NCBI RefSeq assembly: GCF_001866665.1
Contig: NZ_MLYO01000063.1
Span: 156,478-220,477, forward strand
Direction: 5' to 3'
Length of the DNA: 64,000 nucleotides
Source: Streptomyces monashensis
GTDB taxonomy: Bacteria > Actinomycetota > Actinomycetes > Streptomycetales > Streptomycetaceae
This document shows, in pieces, positions 16,592 through 26,008 of this stretch; positions within the stretch are counted from its first letter, which is position 1, and each line of letters begins with the position of its first letter. A model generated the notes under the pieces. The model was not told the origin of the DNA. It saw only the letters and a list, made by a program, of their open reading frames with translations, and did not search any database. The position numbers and the translations under genes were made by a program.

Positions 16592-17815
16592 GTGTGGACC
16601 CCCATGGCAGGAACCGCCGGTACGCCGGGCACGCCGCGCGTCCTGCGCGCCATGAACGACCGCGCCGCCCTGGACCTCCTGCTGGCGCACGGGCCGCTGT
16701 CGCGCACCCGGATCGGCAAGCTCACCGGCCTGTCCAAGCCCACCGCCTCCCAGCTGCTGGCCCGCCTGGAGGCGGCCGGGCTGGTGCGGGTGACCGGGAC
16801 CAGCGAGGGGCGGCCGGGGCCCAGCGCCCAGCTGTACGCGGTCCATCCCGGTGCCGCGTACGCCGCCGGACTCGACGTCGCCCCGCAGCGCATCCGCGCC
16901 GCCGTCGCCGACATCACCGGCCGGACCGTGGGCGAGTACGAGCTGCCCACCCCCGGACGGCATCCCGCCCAGCCGGTCGTCCAGCAGGTCACCGACGCGC
17001 TCGACGGGGCCGTGAAGGCGGCCGGGCTCGCGCGGTCCGACGTGCACCGGCTCGTGATCGGTACGCCCGGCGCCTTCGACCCGGGCACCGGGCGGCTGCG
17101 CTACGCCTCCCATCTGCCCGGCTGGCACTCCCCCACCCTGCTCGACGAACTCGCCGCCGCCCTGCCGATGCCGGTCGAGTACGAGAACGACGTCAATCTC
17201 GTCGCCCTCGCCGAACAGCGGCTCGGCGCCGCCAAGGGTCACGGCGACTTCGTGCTGCTGTGGAGCGAGGAGGGGCTCGGCGCCGCCCTCGTCCTCGGCG
17301 GCCGGCTGCACCGGGGCTGGACCGGCGGCGCCGGCGAGGTCGGCTTCCTGCCGGTGCCGGGCACCCCCCTGGTGCGCCAGGTGGCCAAGGCCAACAGCGG
17401 CGGCTACCAGGAGCTGGCCGGCTCCCAGTCCGTGTCGAAGCTGGCCCGGGAACTCGGCATCGAGGACCTGCCGACGGGGCCGCACGCCGAGGTCGCCGCC
17501 ACGCTCGTCGCCCGCGCCGCCGATCACGCCACCGGCCCCTACCGCGAGCTGCTCCGGACCTACGCGACCCGGCTGGCCATCGGTCTCGCCTCGCTCGTCT
17601 CCGTCCTCGACCCCGAACTCGTCGTCCTCAGCGGCTCCGCCCTCGCGGCCGGCGGCGAGGTGCTGCGCGCCCTCGTCCAGGCCGAGCTGGAGGAGCTGGC
17701 GGCGGCCCGGCCCCGGCTGGTCGTCGGCGACGTACACGAACACCCCGTCCTGCGCGGCGCGTTGGAGTCCGCGCTCGTCACCACCCGCGACGAGGTCTTC
17801 GACACCTCGCGCTGA
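16592..17815 (+). CDS. csnR: ROK-family transcriptional repressor of chitosan-oligosaccharide genes
   Basis: A 407-residue protein. Residues 25-75 form a winged helix (LLLAHGPLSRTRIGKLTGLS, KPTASQLLARLEAAGLVRV). Residues 85-400 form the ROK sugar-kinase-like domain (AAGLDVAPQRIRAAVADITG, YENDVNLVALAEQRLG). The kinase ATP site is not obviously intact and no CXCGXXGCXE zinc motif is seen, as in some regulatory ROK proteins. It heads an operon for import and processing of glucosamine oligosaccharides and has its own palindromic operator upstream. The GTG at 16592 follows GGAGAGG; an ATG at 16604 is an alternative. Confidence 0.87.
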   Translation: MWTPMAGTAGTPGTPRVLRAMNDRAALDLLLAHGPLSRTRIGKLTGLSKPTASQLLARLEAAGLVRVTGTSEGRPGPSAQLYAVHPGAAYAAGLDVAPQRIRAAVADITGRTVGEYELPTPGRHPAQPVVQQVTDALDGAVKAAGLARSDVHRLVIGTPGAFDPGTGRLRYASHLPGWHSPTLLDELAAALPMPVEYENDVNLVALAEQRLGAAKGHGDFVLLWSEEGLGAALVLGGRLHRGWTGGAGEVGFLPVPGTPLVRQVAKANSGGYQELAGSQSVSKLARELGIEDLPTGPHAEVAATLVARAADHATGPYRELLRTYATRLAIGLASLVSVLDPELVVLSGSALAAGGEVLRALVQAELEELAAARPRLVVGDVHEHPVLRGALESALVTTRDEVFDTSR

Positions 17816-17864
17816 GCCTTCGCAGCACCCTCCTCCGCCCACCCGTTCCCCGGGAGACCTCGCC

Positions 17865-19208
17865 ATGCCCGAAGTCATACCCTGCGCCGCCCGAAAGGCG
17901 GCTTTTGCCGCCGTCGCCTCGCTGGCCCTGCTCACCACCGCCTGTACGGGCCAGTCCGGTTCGGGCGCCACGGACGACGCCTCGAAGGACACGACGATCA
18001 ACTTCTGGCACGCCTGGAGCGCGCCGAACGAGGTCAAGGCGGTCAACACCCTGATCGCCGGGTTCGAGAAGGCGCATCCCAACATCCACGTGCACGTCGT
18101 CGGCGACATGACCGACGACAAGATCAACCAGGCGCTGCGCTCGGGCGGCGACACGGCCCCCGACGTCATCTCCTCCTTCACCACGAACAACGTGGGCAAG
18201 TTCTGCTCCTCGGGCGCGCTGGTCGATCTGAACCCCTTCTTCAAGAAGTCGGGCATCGACGCCGCCGCGACCTTCCCGAAGACGATGAACGAGTACACCC
18301 AGTTCGACGGCGACCGCTGCACGGTGCCGCTGCTCGGTGACGCGTACGGGCTCTACTACAACAAGATGGAGTTCAAGAAGGCGGGCATCACGAGCCCGCC
18401 GAAGACCTGGTCCGAGTTCGAGGCCGACGCGAAGAAGCTGACGATCCCGGACGGGGACTCGTACAAACAGCTCGGTTTCATGCCGGACTACCACGGCTGG
18501 GAGACCACCACCGAGCACTACTTCGCGCAGTTCTCGCCGACGTACTTCGGCAAGGACGGGAAGTCGGACGTCGCCAAGGACCCGGCCTTCGCGCAGGGGT
18601 TCGGTCTGCAGAAGCGGCTCGTGGACGAACTCGGCGGATTCCAGAAGCTGGAGAAGTACCGCTCGACGCTCGGTGACGAGTGGGGCACCAAGCACCCCTT
18701 CCACACCGGCCAGGTCGCCATGCAGCTCGACGGCGAGTGGCGGCTCGGGATGGCGCTCGCCGCCCAGCCGAACCTCGACATCGGCGTCGCCCCGCTGCCC
18801 GTCCCCGACGACCGGGTGGCGCAGTACGGCAAGGGCTACATCACCGGCACCATCGCGGGCATCGCCGCCGCCGGCCACAAGCAGAACGCGGCCTGGGAGT
18901 TCGTCAAGTACATCAGCACGGACACCGACGCGGTGGTCGGCTTCTCCAACGACCTGCACAACGTGCCCTCCACGCTCGCCGCGCTGAAGTCCCCGAAGCT
19001 GAGGTACGACCCCCGCTTCAAGACGTTCCTCGACATCGCCGCCGACCCGAACTCGACCACCTCGCCCGCCTCGGTCAACGGCGGCCAGTACCTGGTGACG
19101 ATCCAGCAGTTCGGCTACGACTACGAGAGCGGCAAGGTCACCGATCTGAAGGCGGGCCTGCGGAAGACGGCCGCGCAGATCGACACGGACATCGCGCAGG
19201 CGAAGTAG
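17865..19208 (+). CDS. csnE: Extracellular sugar-binding lipoprotein of ABC transporter
   Basis: A 447-residue family 1 solute-binding protein. The signal peptide (KAAFAAVASLALLTTAC) ends in a lipobox-like ALLTTAC; the residue three before Cys is Thr, slightly off consensus, but Streptomyces binding proteins often vary here. The mature part begins with a Ser/Gly/Thr-rich linker and INFWHAWSAPNEVKAVNTLI, the standard family opening. It should capture chitosan-derived oligosaccharides at the cell surface and deliver them to the two permeases encoded next, 12 bases downstream. Confidence 0.85.
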   Translation: MPEVIPCAARKAAFAAVASLALLTTACTGQSGSGATDDASKDTTINFWHAWSAPNEVKAVNTLIAGFEKAHPNIHVHVVGDMTDDKINQALRSGGDTAPDVISSFTTNNVGKFCSSGALVDLNPFFKKSGIDAAATFPKTMNEYTQFDGDRCTVPLLGDAYGLYYNKMEFKKAGITSPPKTWSEFEADAKKLTIPDGDSYKQLGFMPDYHGWETTTEHYFAQFSPTYFGKDGKSDVAKDPAFAQGFGLQKRLVDELGGFQKLEKYRSTLGDEWGTKHPFHTGQVAMQLDGEWRLGMALAAQPNLDIGVAPLPVPDDRVAQYGKGYITGTIAGIAAAGHKQNAAWEFVKYISTDTDAVVGFSNDLHNVPSTLAALKSPKLRYDPRFKTFLDIAADPNSTTSPASVNGGQYLVTIQQFGYDYESGKVTDLKAGLRKTAAQIDTDIAQAK

Positions 19209-19220
19209 GCGGCGCGGCCC

Positions 19221-20162
19221 ATGAGTACGCTCACTCCGGCATCCAAGCGCCGCCGCTCGGCGCTGAGGACGCTCGCCTTCATGTCGCCCTGGCTGGTCGG
19301 CTTCGCGGTCTTCTTCGCGTACCCGCTGATCTCGACGGTCTACTTCTCCTTCATGCACTACGACGGCTTCCGGCCGCCGACCTGGAGCGGGGGCAAGAAC
19401 TGGACCTACGTCTTCGAGCACTACCCCCTCTTCTGGCCCGCCCTGCGCAACACCCTGTGGCTGGTCGTGGTGACGGTGAGCCTCCGGGTGGTCTTCGGGC
19501 TCGGCATCGGGCTGCTGATCACGAGGATCAAGACGGGTACGGGCGTCTTCCGCACCCTCTTCTACCTGCCCTACCTCGCCCCGCCGGTCGCGGCCACCAT
19601 GGCCTTCGCGTTCCTGCTCAACCCCGGTACCGGGCCGGTCAACTCGATCCTGGAGAAGACCGGCGTCCCCGCGCCCGGCTGGTTCAACGACCCCACCTGG
19701 TCCAAGCCCGCGCTGACCCTGCTCGCGCTGTGGGGCGTCGGCGACCTCATGGTCATCTTCATGGCCGCCCTGCTCGACGTGCCGACGGAGCAGTACGAGG
19801 CGGCCGAGCTGGACGGCGCCTCGGCGTGGCAGCGCTTCCGGTACGTGACGCTGCCGAACATCTCGCCGATCATCATGTTCGCCGTCGTCACGGGCGTCAT
19901 CCAGACGATGCAGTACTACACCCAGCCTCTGATCGCCGGAAAGGTCGCCTCGGGCGTGATCCAGGGCGCGGGCACCCAGTTCGAGCCCGGCTACCCCGAC
20001 AAGTCCACGCTCACCCTCCCCCAGCTCGTCTACAACCTCGGCTTCCAGCGCTTCGACTACGGCTCCGCGTGTGTCGTCGCCCTCGTCCTCTTCGCCCTGT
20101 CGATGGTGTTCACCGCGTTCCTGATGCGGCGCCGGGGCGGTCTCATCCAGGCAGGTGACTGA
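19221..20162 (+). CDS. csnF: Sugar ABC transporter permease, MalF type
   Basis: A 313-residue membrane protein with six helices and the MalF-type EAA loop (YEAAELDGASAWQRFRYVTL) that contacts the ATPase. The N-terminus is basic (KRRRSALRTLAFMSPWLVGF). It is two bases from the second permease gene. The operon lacks an ATPase gene; in Streptomyces the shared ATPase MsiK energises many such importers. Confidence 0.9.
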   Translation: MSTLTPASKRRRSALRTLAFMSPWLVGFAVFFAYPLISTVYFSFMHYDGFRPPTWSGGKNWTYVFEHYPLFWPALRNTLWLVVVTVSLRVVFGLGIGLLITRIKTGTGVFRTLFYLPYLAPPVAATMAFAFLLNPGTGPVNSILEKTGVPAPGWFNDPTWSKPALTLLALWGVGDLMVIFMAALLDVPTEQYEAAELDGASAWQRFRYVTLPNISPIIMFAVVTGVIQTMQYYTQPLIAGKVASGVIQGAGTQFEPGYPDKSTLTLPQLVYNLGFQRFDYGSACVVALVLFALSMVFTAFLMRRRGGLIQAGD

Positions 20163-20164
20163 CC

Positions 20165-21058
20165 ATGGCCCACGTACTCGGCAAACCGGTGGAGTTGCCG
20201 GCGCCCGCCACGGCCGCCGAGCGCACCGCCCGGCGCAGGGCGCTGCTGGAGTGGGTCGCGGTCCACTCCCTCGGTGTCGCCGCCGCGCTGTTCTTCACGC
20301 TGCCCTTCGTCTTCGTGGTCCTCACCTCGCTGATGAGCGACAGCCAGGCGCTGAGCCGCGATCTGGTCCCGCACACCTGGGAGTGGGGGAACTACCGGAA
20401 GGTCTTCGACACGCCCGGCTTCCTGACCTGGTGGAAGAACACGCTGATCTACGCCGGCCTCGGCACCGTGCTGACCGTGGTGTCGTCGGTCCCGGTGGCG
20501 TACGCGCTCGCCAAGTTCCGCTTCCGGGGCCGCAACCTGTCACTCATGCTGGTGATCTCGATGATGATGCTGCCCCCGCAGGTGGTCATCATCCCGATGT
20601 ACCTGTTCTGGGCGAAGCAGCTGGACCTGTCGGGCACGTTGTGGCCGCTGATCGTCCCGATGGCGTTCGGCGACGCGTTCTCGATCTTCCTGCTGCGCCA
20701 GTTCCTGATGACGATCCCGAACGAGTACCTGGACGCGGCGAAGGTGGACGGCTGCGGGGACCTCAGGACGCTCCTGAAAGTCGTCCTGCCGATGGCGAAG
20801 CCGGGCATCGCCGCCGTCGCCCTCTTCCAGTTCTTCTACGCCTGGAACGACTACTTCGGCCCGCAGATCTACGCGTCCGAGAACCCCGGAGCCTGGACCC
20901 TGTCCTACGGCCTGGAGTCCTTCAAGGGCGCCCACCACACCGACTGGAACCTCACCATGGCCGCGACCGTGCTGGTCATGGCCCCCGTGATCCTCGTGTT
21001 CTTCTTCGCCCAGAAGGCGTTCGTCGAGGGCGTCACGCTCACCGGAGTGAAGGGTTAA
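20165..21058 (+). CDS. csnG: Sugar ABC transporter permease, MalG type
   Basis: A 297-residue membrane protein with six helices. The MalG-type EAA loop is present (NEYLDAAKVDGCGDLRTLLK), followed by VVLPMAKPGIAAVALFQFFY. It pairs with the upstream permease to form the membrane channel for the oligosaccharide. The next gene, a GH4 glycosidase, starts seven bases after its stop, so the unit is co-transcribed. Confidence 0.9.
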   Translation: MAHVLGKPVELPAPATAAERTARRRALLEWVAVHSLGVAAALFFTLPFVFVVLTSLMSDSQALSRDLVPHTWEWGNYRKVFDTPGFLTWWKNTLIYAGLGTVLTVVSSVPVAYALAKFRFRGRNLSLMLVISMMMLPPQVVIIPMYLFWAKQLDLSGTLWPLIVPMAFGDAFSIFLLRQFLMTIPNEYLDAAKVDGCGDLRTLLKVVLPMAKPGIAAVALFQFFYAWNDYFGPQIYASENPGAWTLSYGLESFKGAHHTDWNLTMAATVLVMAPVILVFFFAQKAFVEGVTLTGVKG

Positions 21059-21065
21059 CCCGGAT

Positions 21066-22331
21066 ATGAAACTCACCGTGGTCGGCGGCGGCTCGACCTA
21101 CACCCCCGAACTCATCGACGGCTTCGCCCGCCTGCGGGACACCCTGCCCATCGAGGAACTGGTGCTGGTGGACCCGGCGGCGGAGCGCCTGGAACTGGTC
21201 GGCGGCCTGGCCCGCCGGATCTTCGCCAGGCAGGGACACGACGGGCGGATCGTCACCACCCACGATCTGGACGCGGGCGTCGACGGCGCCGACGCCGTGC
21301 TGCTCCAGCTGCGCGTCGGCGGTCAGGCGGCCCGCGAGCAGGACGAGACCTGGCCGCTGGAGTGCGGCTGCGTCGGCCAGGAGACCACCGGCGCGGGCGG
21401 GCTGGCCAAGGCGCTGCGCACGGTCCCGGTGGTGCTGGACATCGCCGAACGGGTCCGCCGCGCCAACCCCCGTGCGTGGATCATCGACTTCACCAACCCG
21501 GTCGGCATCGTCACCCGCGCCCTGCTCCAGGCCGGGCACCGGGCGGTCGGGCTGTGCAACGTGGCGATCGGCTTCCAGCGTAGATTCGCGAACCTGCTGG
21601 GCGTCGCCCCGGCCGACGTCCACCTCGGCCACGTCGGCCTGAACCACCTCACCTGGGAGACGGCCGTCCGGCTCGGCGGCCCGGAGGGCGAGAACGTGCT
21701 GCCCGGGCTGCTGGCCGAACACGGCGACGCGATCTGCGACGACGTCCGCCTGCCCCGCCCTCTCGTGGACCGCCTGGGCGTCGTCCCGTCCTACTACCTG
21801 CGCTACTACTACGCCCACGACGAGGTCGTCGGCGAGCTGCGCACGAAGCCGTCCCGGGCCTCCGAAGTGGCCGCCATGGAGCGGGAGTTGCTGAGAATGT
21901 ACGGCGACCCCGCCCTGGACGAGAAGCCCGCGCTGCTCGCCAGGCGGGGCGGCGCCTTCTACTCGGAGGCAGCAGTGGACCTCGCGGCGGCGCTGCTCGG
22001 CGGGGGAGGCAGCCCGTACCAGGTGGTGAACACCCTCAACAAGGGCACGCTGCCGTTCCTGCCGGACGACGCCGTGATCGAGGTCCAGGCGGCCGTCGGC
22101 CCGCACGGCCCGGCCCCGCTGCCGGTACCGGACCTGGACCCGGTCCTCGCCGGTCTGGTCGCGAACGTGACGGCGTACGAGGAACTGGCCCTCCACGCGG
22201 CGCTGCGCGGCGGCCGCGACCGGGTCTTCCGCGCGCTGCTCGCCCACCCCCTGATCGGCCAGTACGCGTACGCCGACACCCTCACCGACCAGCTCGTCGC
22301 ACACAACCGGGAGCACCTCGCGTGGGCCTGA
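21066..22331 (+). CDS. csnH: Family 4 glycoside hydrolase (6-phospho-beta-glucosidase type)
   Basis: A 421-residue GH4 enzyme. The NAD-binding start MKLTVVGGGSTYTPELIDGF is at residues 1-20, followed by QLRVGGQAAREQDE and the family signature IIDFTNPVGIVTRALLQAGH. The metal-binding residues are in VGLCNVAIGF (Cys) and HVGLNHLTWE (His). The family cleaves glycosides by an NAD- and manganese-dependent redox mechanism and often acts on 6-phosphorylated disaccharides. Together with the kinase that overlaps its end, it probably processes imported glucosamine oligosaccharides in the cytoplasm. Confidence 0.88.
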   Translation: MKLTVVGGGSTYTPELIDGFARLRDTLPIEELVLVDPAAERLELVGGLARRIFARQGHDGRIVTTHDLDAGVDGADAVLLQLRVGGQAAREQDETWPLECGCVGQETTGAGGLAKALRTVPVVLDIAERVRRANPRAWIIDFTNPVGIVTRALLQAGHRAVGLCNVAIGFQRRFANLLGVAPADVHLGHVGLNHLTWETAVRLGGPEGENVLPGLLAEHGDAICDDVRLPRPLVDRLGVVPSYYLRYYYAHDEVVGELRTKPSRASEVAAMERELLRMYGDPALDEKPALLARRGGAFYSEAAVDLAAALLGGGGSPYQVVNTLNKGTLPFLPDDAVIEVQAAVGPHGPAPLPVPDLDPVLAGLVANVTAYEELALHAALRGGRDRVFRALLAHPLIGQYAYADTLTDQLVAHNREHLAWA

Positions 22332-23305
22332 CCGCACCCCGGACCCCGACCGTCCTCGCCATCGACGCGGGCAACAGCAAGACCGACGTGGCCGTGGTCA
22401 CCGCCGCCGGGGAGGTCCTCGCCACCGCCCGGGGCGGCGGCTTCCGGCCGCCCGTGGTGGGCGTGCCGGCCGCGCTGGACGCGCTGGCCGGGCCGGTCGG
22501 GCTGGCCTTCGCCGAGGCGGGCGTGAGCTCCGTCGCGCACGTCTCGGCGTGCCTCGCCAACGCCGATCTCCCGGTGGAGGAGGCGCAGTTGGCGGCCGCG
22601 CTGGAGGCGCGCGGGTGGGGGGCGACGGTGGAGGTCCGCAACGACACCTTCGCGATCCTGCGGGCCGGTGTGGCCGAGCCCCGGGGCGTCGCGGTGGTGT
22701 GCGGCGCGGGCATCAACTGCGTCGGCATGCGACCCGACGGCCGTACCGCCCGCTTCCCGGCCGTCGGACGGATCTCCGGCGACTGGGGCGGGGGGTGGGC
22801 GCTGGCCGAGGAGGCCCTGTGGCACGCGGCCCGCGCGGAGGACGGCCGGGGCGGGGCGACGGCCCTGGCCCGCGCGCTCCCCGCGCACTTCGGGCTGCCG
22901 ACGATGTACGCGCTCATCGAGGCCCTGCACCTGGACCGGCTCGACGGCGACCGCCGGCACGAGCTGACCCCGGTGCTGTTCGCGACGGCCGCCGAGGGCG
23001 ACCCGGTGGCCCGCGCGATCGTCACCCGGCTCGCCGAGGAGGTGGCCGTGCTGGCGACGGTCGCGCTGACGCGCCTGGACCTCCTCGGCGAGCAGACCCC
23101 GGTGCTGCTCGGCGGCAGCGTCCTCAGGGCCGGTCACGCCCTGCTGGACGACGGCATCCGCGATCTGCTGTCCGCCCGCGCCCCCAAGGCCGACGTCCGG
23201 GTCGTGGCGGCGAGCCCGGTCCTGGGCGCGGCACTGCTGGGACTGGACCGGCTGGGGGCGGATCCGCGGGCGCGGGAGCGGGCACGGACCTACTGGGAGT
23301 CGTGA
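22322..23305 (+). CDS. csnK: BadF/BadG-type amino-sugar kinase
   Basis: A 327-residue kinase of the ASKHA fold, related to N-acetylglucosamine kinases. The phosphate-1 loop is VLAIDAGNSKTDVAVVTAAG (residues 11-30), the second phosphate region VAVVCGAGINCVGMRPDGRT is near 125, and the adenosine region PVLLGGSVLRAGHALLDDGI is near 265. The GTG start overlaps the csnH stop by ten bases, so translation is coupled. It should phosphorylate glucosamine or its oligomers after uptake. Confidence 0.87.
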   Translation: MGLTAPRTPTVLAIDAGNSKTDVAVVTAAGEVLATARGGGFRPPVVGVPAALDALAGPVGLAFAEAGVSSVAHVSACLANADLPVEEAQLAAALEARGWGATVEVRNDTFAILRAGVAEPRGVAVVCGAGINCVGMRPDGRTARFPAVGRISGDWGGGWALAEEALWHAARAEDGRGGATALARALPAHFGLPTMYALIEALHLDRLDGDRRHELTPVLFATAAEGDPVARAIVTRLAEEVAVLATVALTRLDLLGEQTPVLLGGSVLRAGHALLDDGIRDLLSARAPKADVRVVAASPVLGAALLGLDRLGADPRARERARTYWES

Positions 23306-23476
23306 CCGGCCCCACCCGACGGAACCGAACAGCTGCACAGGGCGTATTCATGGTGGGCGCACTCCCCTGTTCATGTGGGGCACACTGCGATCCGATCAAG
23401 ATCCAGTGAAGGCCGGTGCGGATGCCGGTGCGTGCCGCGATACTGGGCGGCGACGAAGGACCCTGGGGGAGGTCGA

Positions 23477-24910
23477 GTGACACACCCGCCGAGAAGCAGC
23501 ACGGCGCCGCCACCGGTGGGCCCCGGCATGCCCGCCGCCGCCCCGGGCGTTCCCCCGCAGCCCGGCCGGCCCGCGTCCGTACCCGACGCGCCCGCCCGGC
23601 GCACCGCCTTCGCCGAGGGGGTCGACCGGGTGCGCGCCGCGGCCACCACCGAGCCGGGCCGGCTGCGGATCATCGGGGCCGTACTGGCGCTGCTGGTCGT
23701 GGCGTTCGGGGCGAGCGCCGCCTGGCAGGCCGACGCGCGCTCGGCCGCCGCCCACGACGTGCTGCACCGCAGCCAGCCGCTCAGCTCGGGCGCGGCGGAC
23801 ATCTACCGGTCGCTCGCCGACGCCAACACCGCCGCCTCCAGCGGGTTCCTGGCGGGCGGTCAGGAGACGCCGCAGTCCCGCACGCGGTACGAGAACGACA
23901 TCAGCACGGCCGCGAAGGGCCTGGTCACGGCCGCCGCGAACGCCGAGCCCGGCTCGGCCTCCGAGGCCACGATCGCCAAGCTGAACGGTCTGCTGCCCGA
24001 GTACAAGGGGCTCGTGGAACGGGCCCGGACCTACAACCGGCAGGGCTATCCGGTCGGCGGCGCGTACCTGCGCTACGCCAACGAGAAGATGCAGCAGGAG
24101 ATGCTCCCGGCGGCGGAGGACCTCTACACCACCGAGAACGCCCGGCTCGACGCCGACTACGGCGACGCGACGCCGTACCCCTGGCTCGCGATCGGGCTCG
24201 GCGTGCTCGCCCTGGCCGGGCTCGGCTGGGCCCAGCACCGCACCTACCGGCGCACCAACCGCGTCCTCAACCACGGCCTGGTCGCCGCCTCCGCCGCCAC
24301 CACGGTCGCCCTGCTGTGGCTGGTCGTCGGGCACGCGGTGGCCCGCGCCGAGCTGAACGGCTCGTACGACCACGGGATCCGCTCGCTGACCGTGCTGCAC
24401 GACGCCCGGATCGCCTCCCTGAAGGCGCGCGGCAACGAGAACCTGAGCCTGGTGGCGCGCGGCGCCGACACCCTCACGGTGGACGGACAGCAGTACGACA
24501 CCTACTACTACGACTTCGACAAGGACATGGCCTCCCTCGGCAAGGGCCTGACCCGGGCGGCGCAGCTCGCCGACGACCAGGGCGGCAGCGCCCCGGTGAA
24601 GACGGCCGAGAGCAACATGGCGGTGTGGAAGCAGCGCCACGGCGCGGTCCGCGACGACGACGAGAACGGCAACTACCAGCAGGCGCTGGACAAGGTCATC
24701 GGCGCCAAGGGCACCACCGGCGAGTGCTTCGACGGCGTCGACACCTCGCTCGCCCGGGCCATCGACCACGAGCAGGGCGAGTTCCAGCGGGCCGCCACCG
24801 ACGGCCAGGACGCCCTGACTCCACTGTCGGCGGGCGCGGCCGTCCTCGCGCTGATCGGCGCGGCCGGTGCGGTGGCCGGCATCGGGCGCAGACTCTCGGA
24901 GTACCGGTGA
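23477..24910 (+). CDS. glnX: Four-helix membrane sensor protein, GlnX-like
   Basis: A 477-residue protein; the GTG at 23477 follows GGGGGAGG and gives a Pro-rich cytoplasmic leader. Four membrane helices are visible: IIGAVLALLVVAFGASAAWQ near residue 65, WLAIGLGVLALAGLGWA near 235, AASAATTVALLWLVVGHAVA near 275 and AAVLALIGAAGAVAGIG near 455. Two large extracytoplasmic helical domains lie between helices 1-2 and 3-4. In mycobacteria and corynebacteria GlnX sits beside GlnH and PknG and relays extracellular amino-acid status to the kinase; the same gene order here supports that role. The symbol is by analogy. Confidence 0.7.
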   Translation: MTHPPRSSTAPPPVGPGMPAAAPGVPPQPGRPASVPDAPARRTAFAEGVDRVRAAATTEPGRLRIIGAVLALLVVAFGASAAWQADARSAAAHDVLHRSQPLSSGAADIYRSLADANTAASSGFLAGGQETPQSRTRYENDISTAAKGLVTAAANAEPGSASEATIAKLNGLLPEYKGLVERARTYNRQGYPVGGAYLRYANEKMQQEMLPAAEDLYTTENARLDADYGDATPYPWLAIGLGVLALAGLGWAQHRTYRRTNRVLNHGLVAASAATTVALLWLVVGHAVARAELNGSYDHGIRSLTVLHDARIASLKARGNENLSLVARGADTLTVDGQQYDTYYYDFDKDMASLGKGLTRAAQLADDQGGSAPVKTAESNMAVWKQRHGAVRDDDENGNYQQALDKVIGAKGTTGECFDGVDTSLARAIDHEQGEFQRAATDGQDALTPLSAGAAVLALIGAAGAVAGIGRRLSEYR

Positions 24911-25956
24911 CAGGGGGCGGGACGATGTACGCGAGCCGTGTACGGGCCGCCCTGCGGGGCTGGGGCGGGGTCGGCGCGATGGCGGTGCTGTGCGCGCTGG
25001 CGCTGGGCTTCGTCCTGCTGCTGCCGTGCACCCAGCGGGCGCCTCAGCGGGCGCAGCCGGGCGGCCCGTCCGTGGCCCACGGCATCCAGGCCCGCGCCGG
25101 GTCGTGCGAGGACTCCGGGGCGCAGGACCAGACCCTGTCGCCGTCCGGCGCGGACGGGCCGACGATCGACGCGATCAAGGCCCGTACCGGCGAGCGGCGC
25201 AAGCTGATCGTCGGCGTCGACCAGAACAGCTACCGCTGGGGCTACCGCAACCCGAACACCGAGGGCGCGGAGCTGGAGGGCTTCGACATCGACCTGGTGC
25301 ACCGGATCGCGCAGGACATCCTCGGCGACCCGGACGCGGTGCAGTTCAAGGCGATCCCGACCAACCAGCGGATCTCCGCGATCCAGGACGGGCGGGTCGA
25401 CATGGTCGTGCGCACCATGACGATCACCTGCGAGCGGCTGGGCCAGGTCGCGTTCTCCGCGCCCTACTTCAAGACCGGCCAGCAGGTCCTCGCGCCCAAG
25501 TCGTCGTCCATCACCGGCTACAACTCCTCCCTGGCCCACAAGAGGGTGTGCACGGCGTCGGGTTCGACGGCGTACACCAAGCTGACCGACGACAGGAAGT
25601 CCGGCGCCCTGCCCGCCTCCACCGACATCTCCGCCACCGTCCCCAACCAGCTGGACTGCCTGGTCCGGCTGCAACTGGGCGAGGCGGACGCGGTGGTGAC
25701 CGACGGCGCCCTCGCCGCCAGCCAGGCCGCGCAGGACCCGACCGTCGAGCTCAAGGGTGCGCCGTTCACGACCGAGTACTACGGAGTGGCGATGAAGAAG
25801 GACGCGGTCGATCTGGTGCGCCGGGTCAACCGCGTGCTCGTGGACTACCGCGCGAACGGCTGGCAGAACTCGTACGACACCTGGCTGTCGGCGACACTGG
25901 GTAAGGACTCGACGGCGTCGAAACCGCCCGCACCGCGCTACCTGCGCACCGGTTGA
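24907..25956 (+). CDS. glnH: Amino-acid-binding protein, GlnH-like
   Basis: About 349 residues. The GTG at 24907 overlaps the previous stop in a GTGA motif; the ATG at 24925 behind GGGGGCGG is an equally good start. The N-terminus is a membrane anchor (MAVLCALALGFVLLLPC) rather than a standard lipobox. The rest is a family 3 solute-binding fold: LIVGVDQNSYRWGYRN, ELEGFDIDLVHRIAQDILGD, IQDGRVDMVVRTMTITCERL. In the mycobacterial system GlnH binds aspartate or glutamate and controls PknG through GlnX. No ABC permease is encoded nearby, which supports a sensory rather than a transport role. Confidence 0.8.
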   Translation: MTGGGTMYASRVRAALRGWGGVGAMAVLCALALGFVLLLPCTQRAPQRAQPGGPSVAHGIQARAGSCEDSGAQDQTLSPSGADGPTIDAIKARTGERRKLIVGVDQNSYRWGYRNPNTEGAELEGFDIDLVHRIAQDILGDPDAVQFKAIPTNQRISAIQDGRVDMVVRTMTITCERLGQVAFSAPYFKTGQQVLAPKSSSITGYNSSLAHKRVCTASGSTAYTKLTDDRKSGALPASTDISATVPNQLDCLVRLQLGEADAVVTDGALAASQAAQDPTVELKGAPFTTEYYGVAMKKDAVDLVRRVNRVLVDYRANGWQNSYDTWLSATLGKDSTASKPPAPRYLRTG

Positions 25957-26008
25957 CCCTGTTCGACCCCCTACCCGACTTGGACCCCACAGCAGCGAGA
26001 GGTGATCG

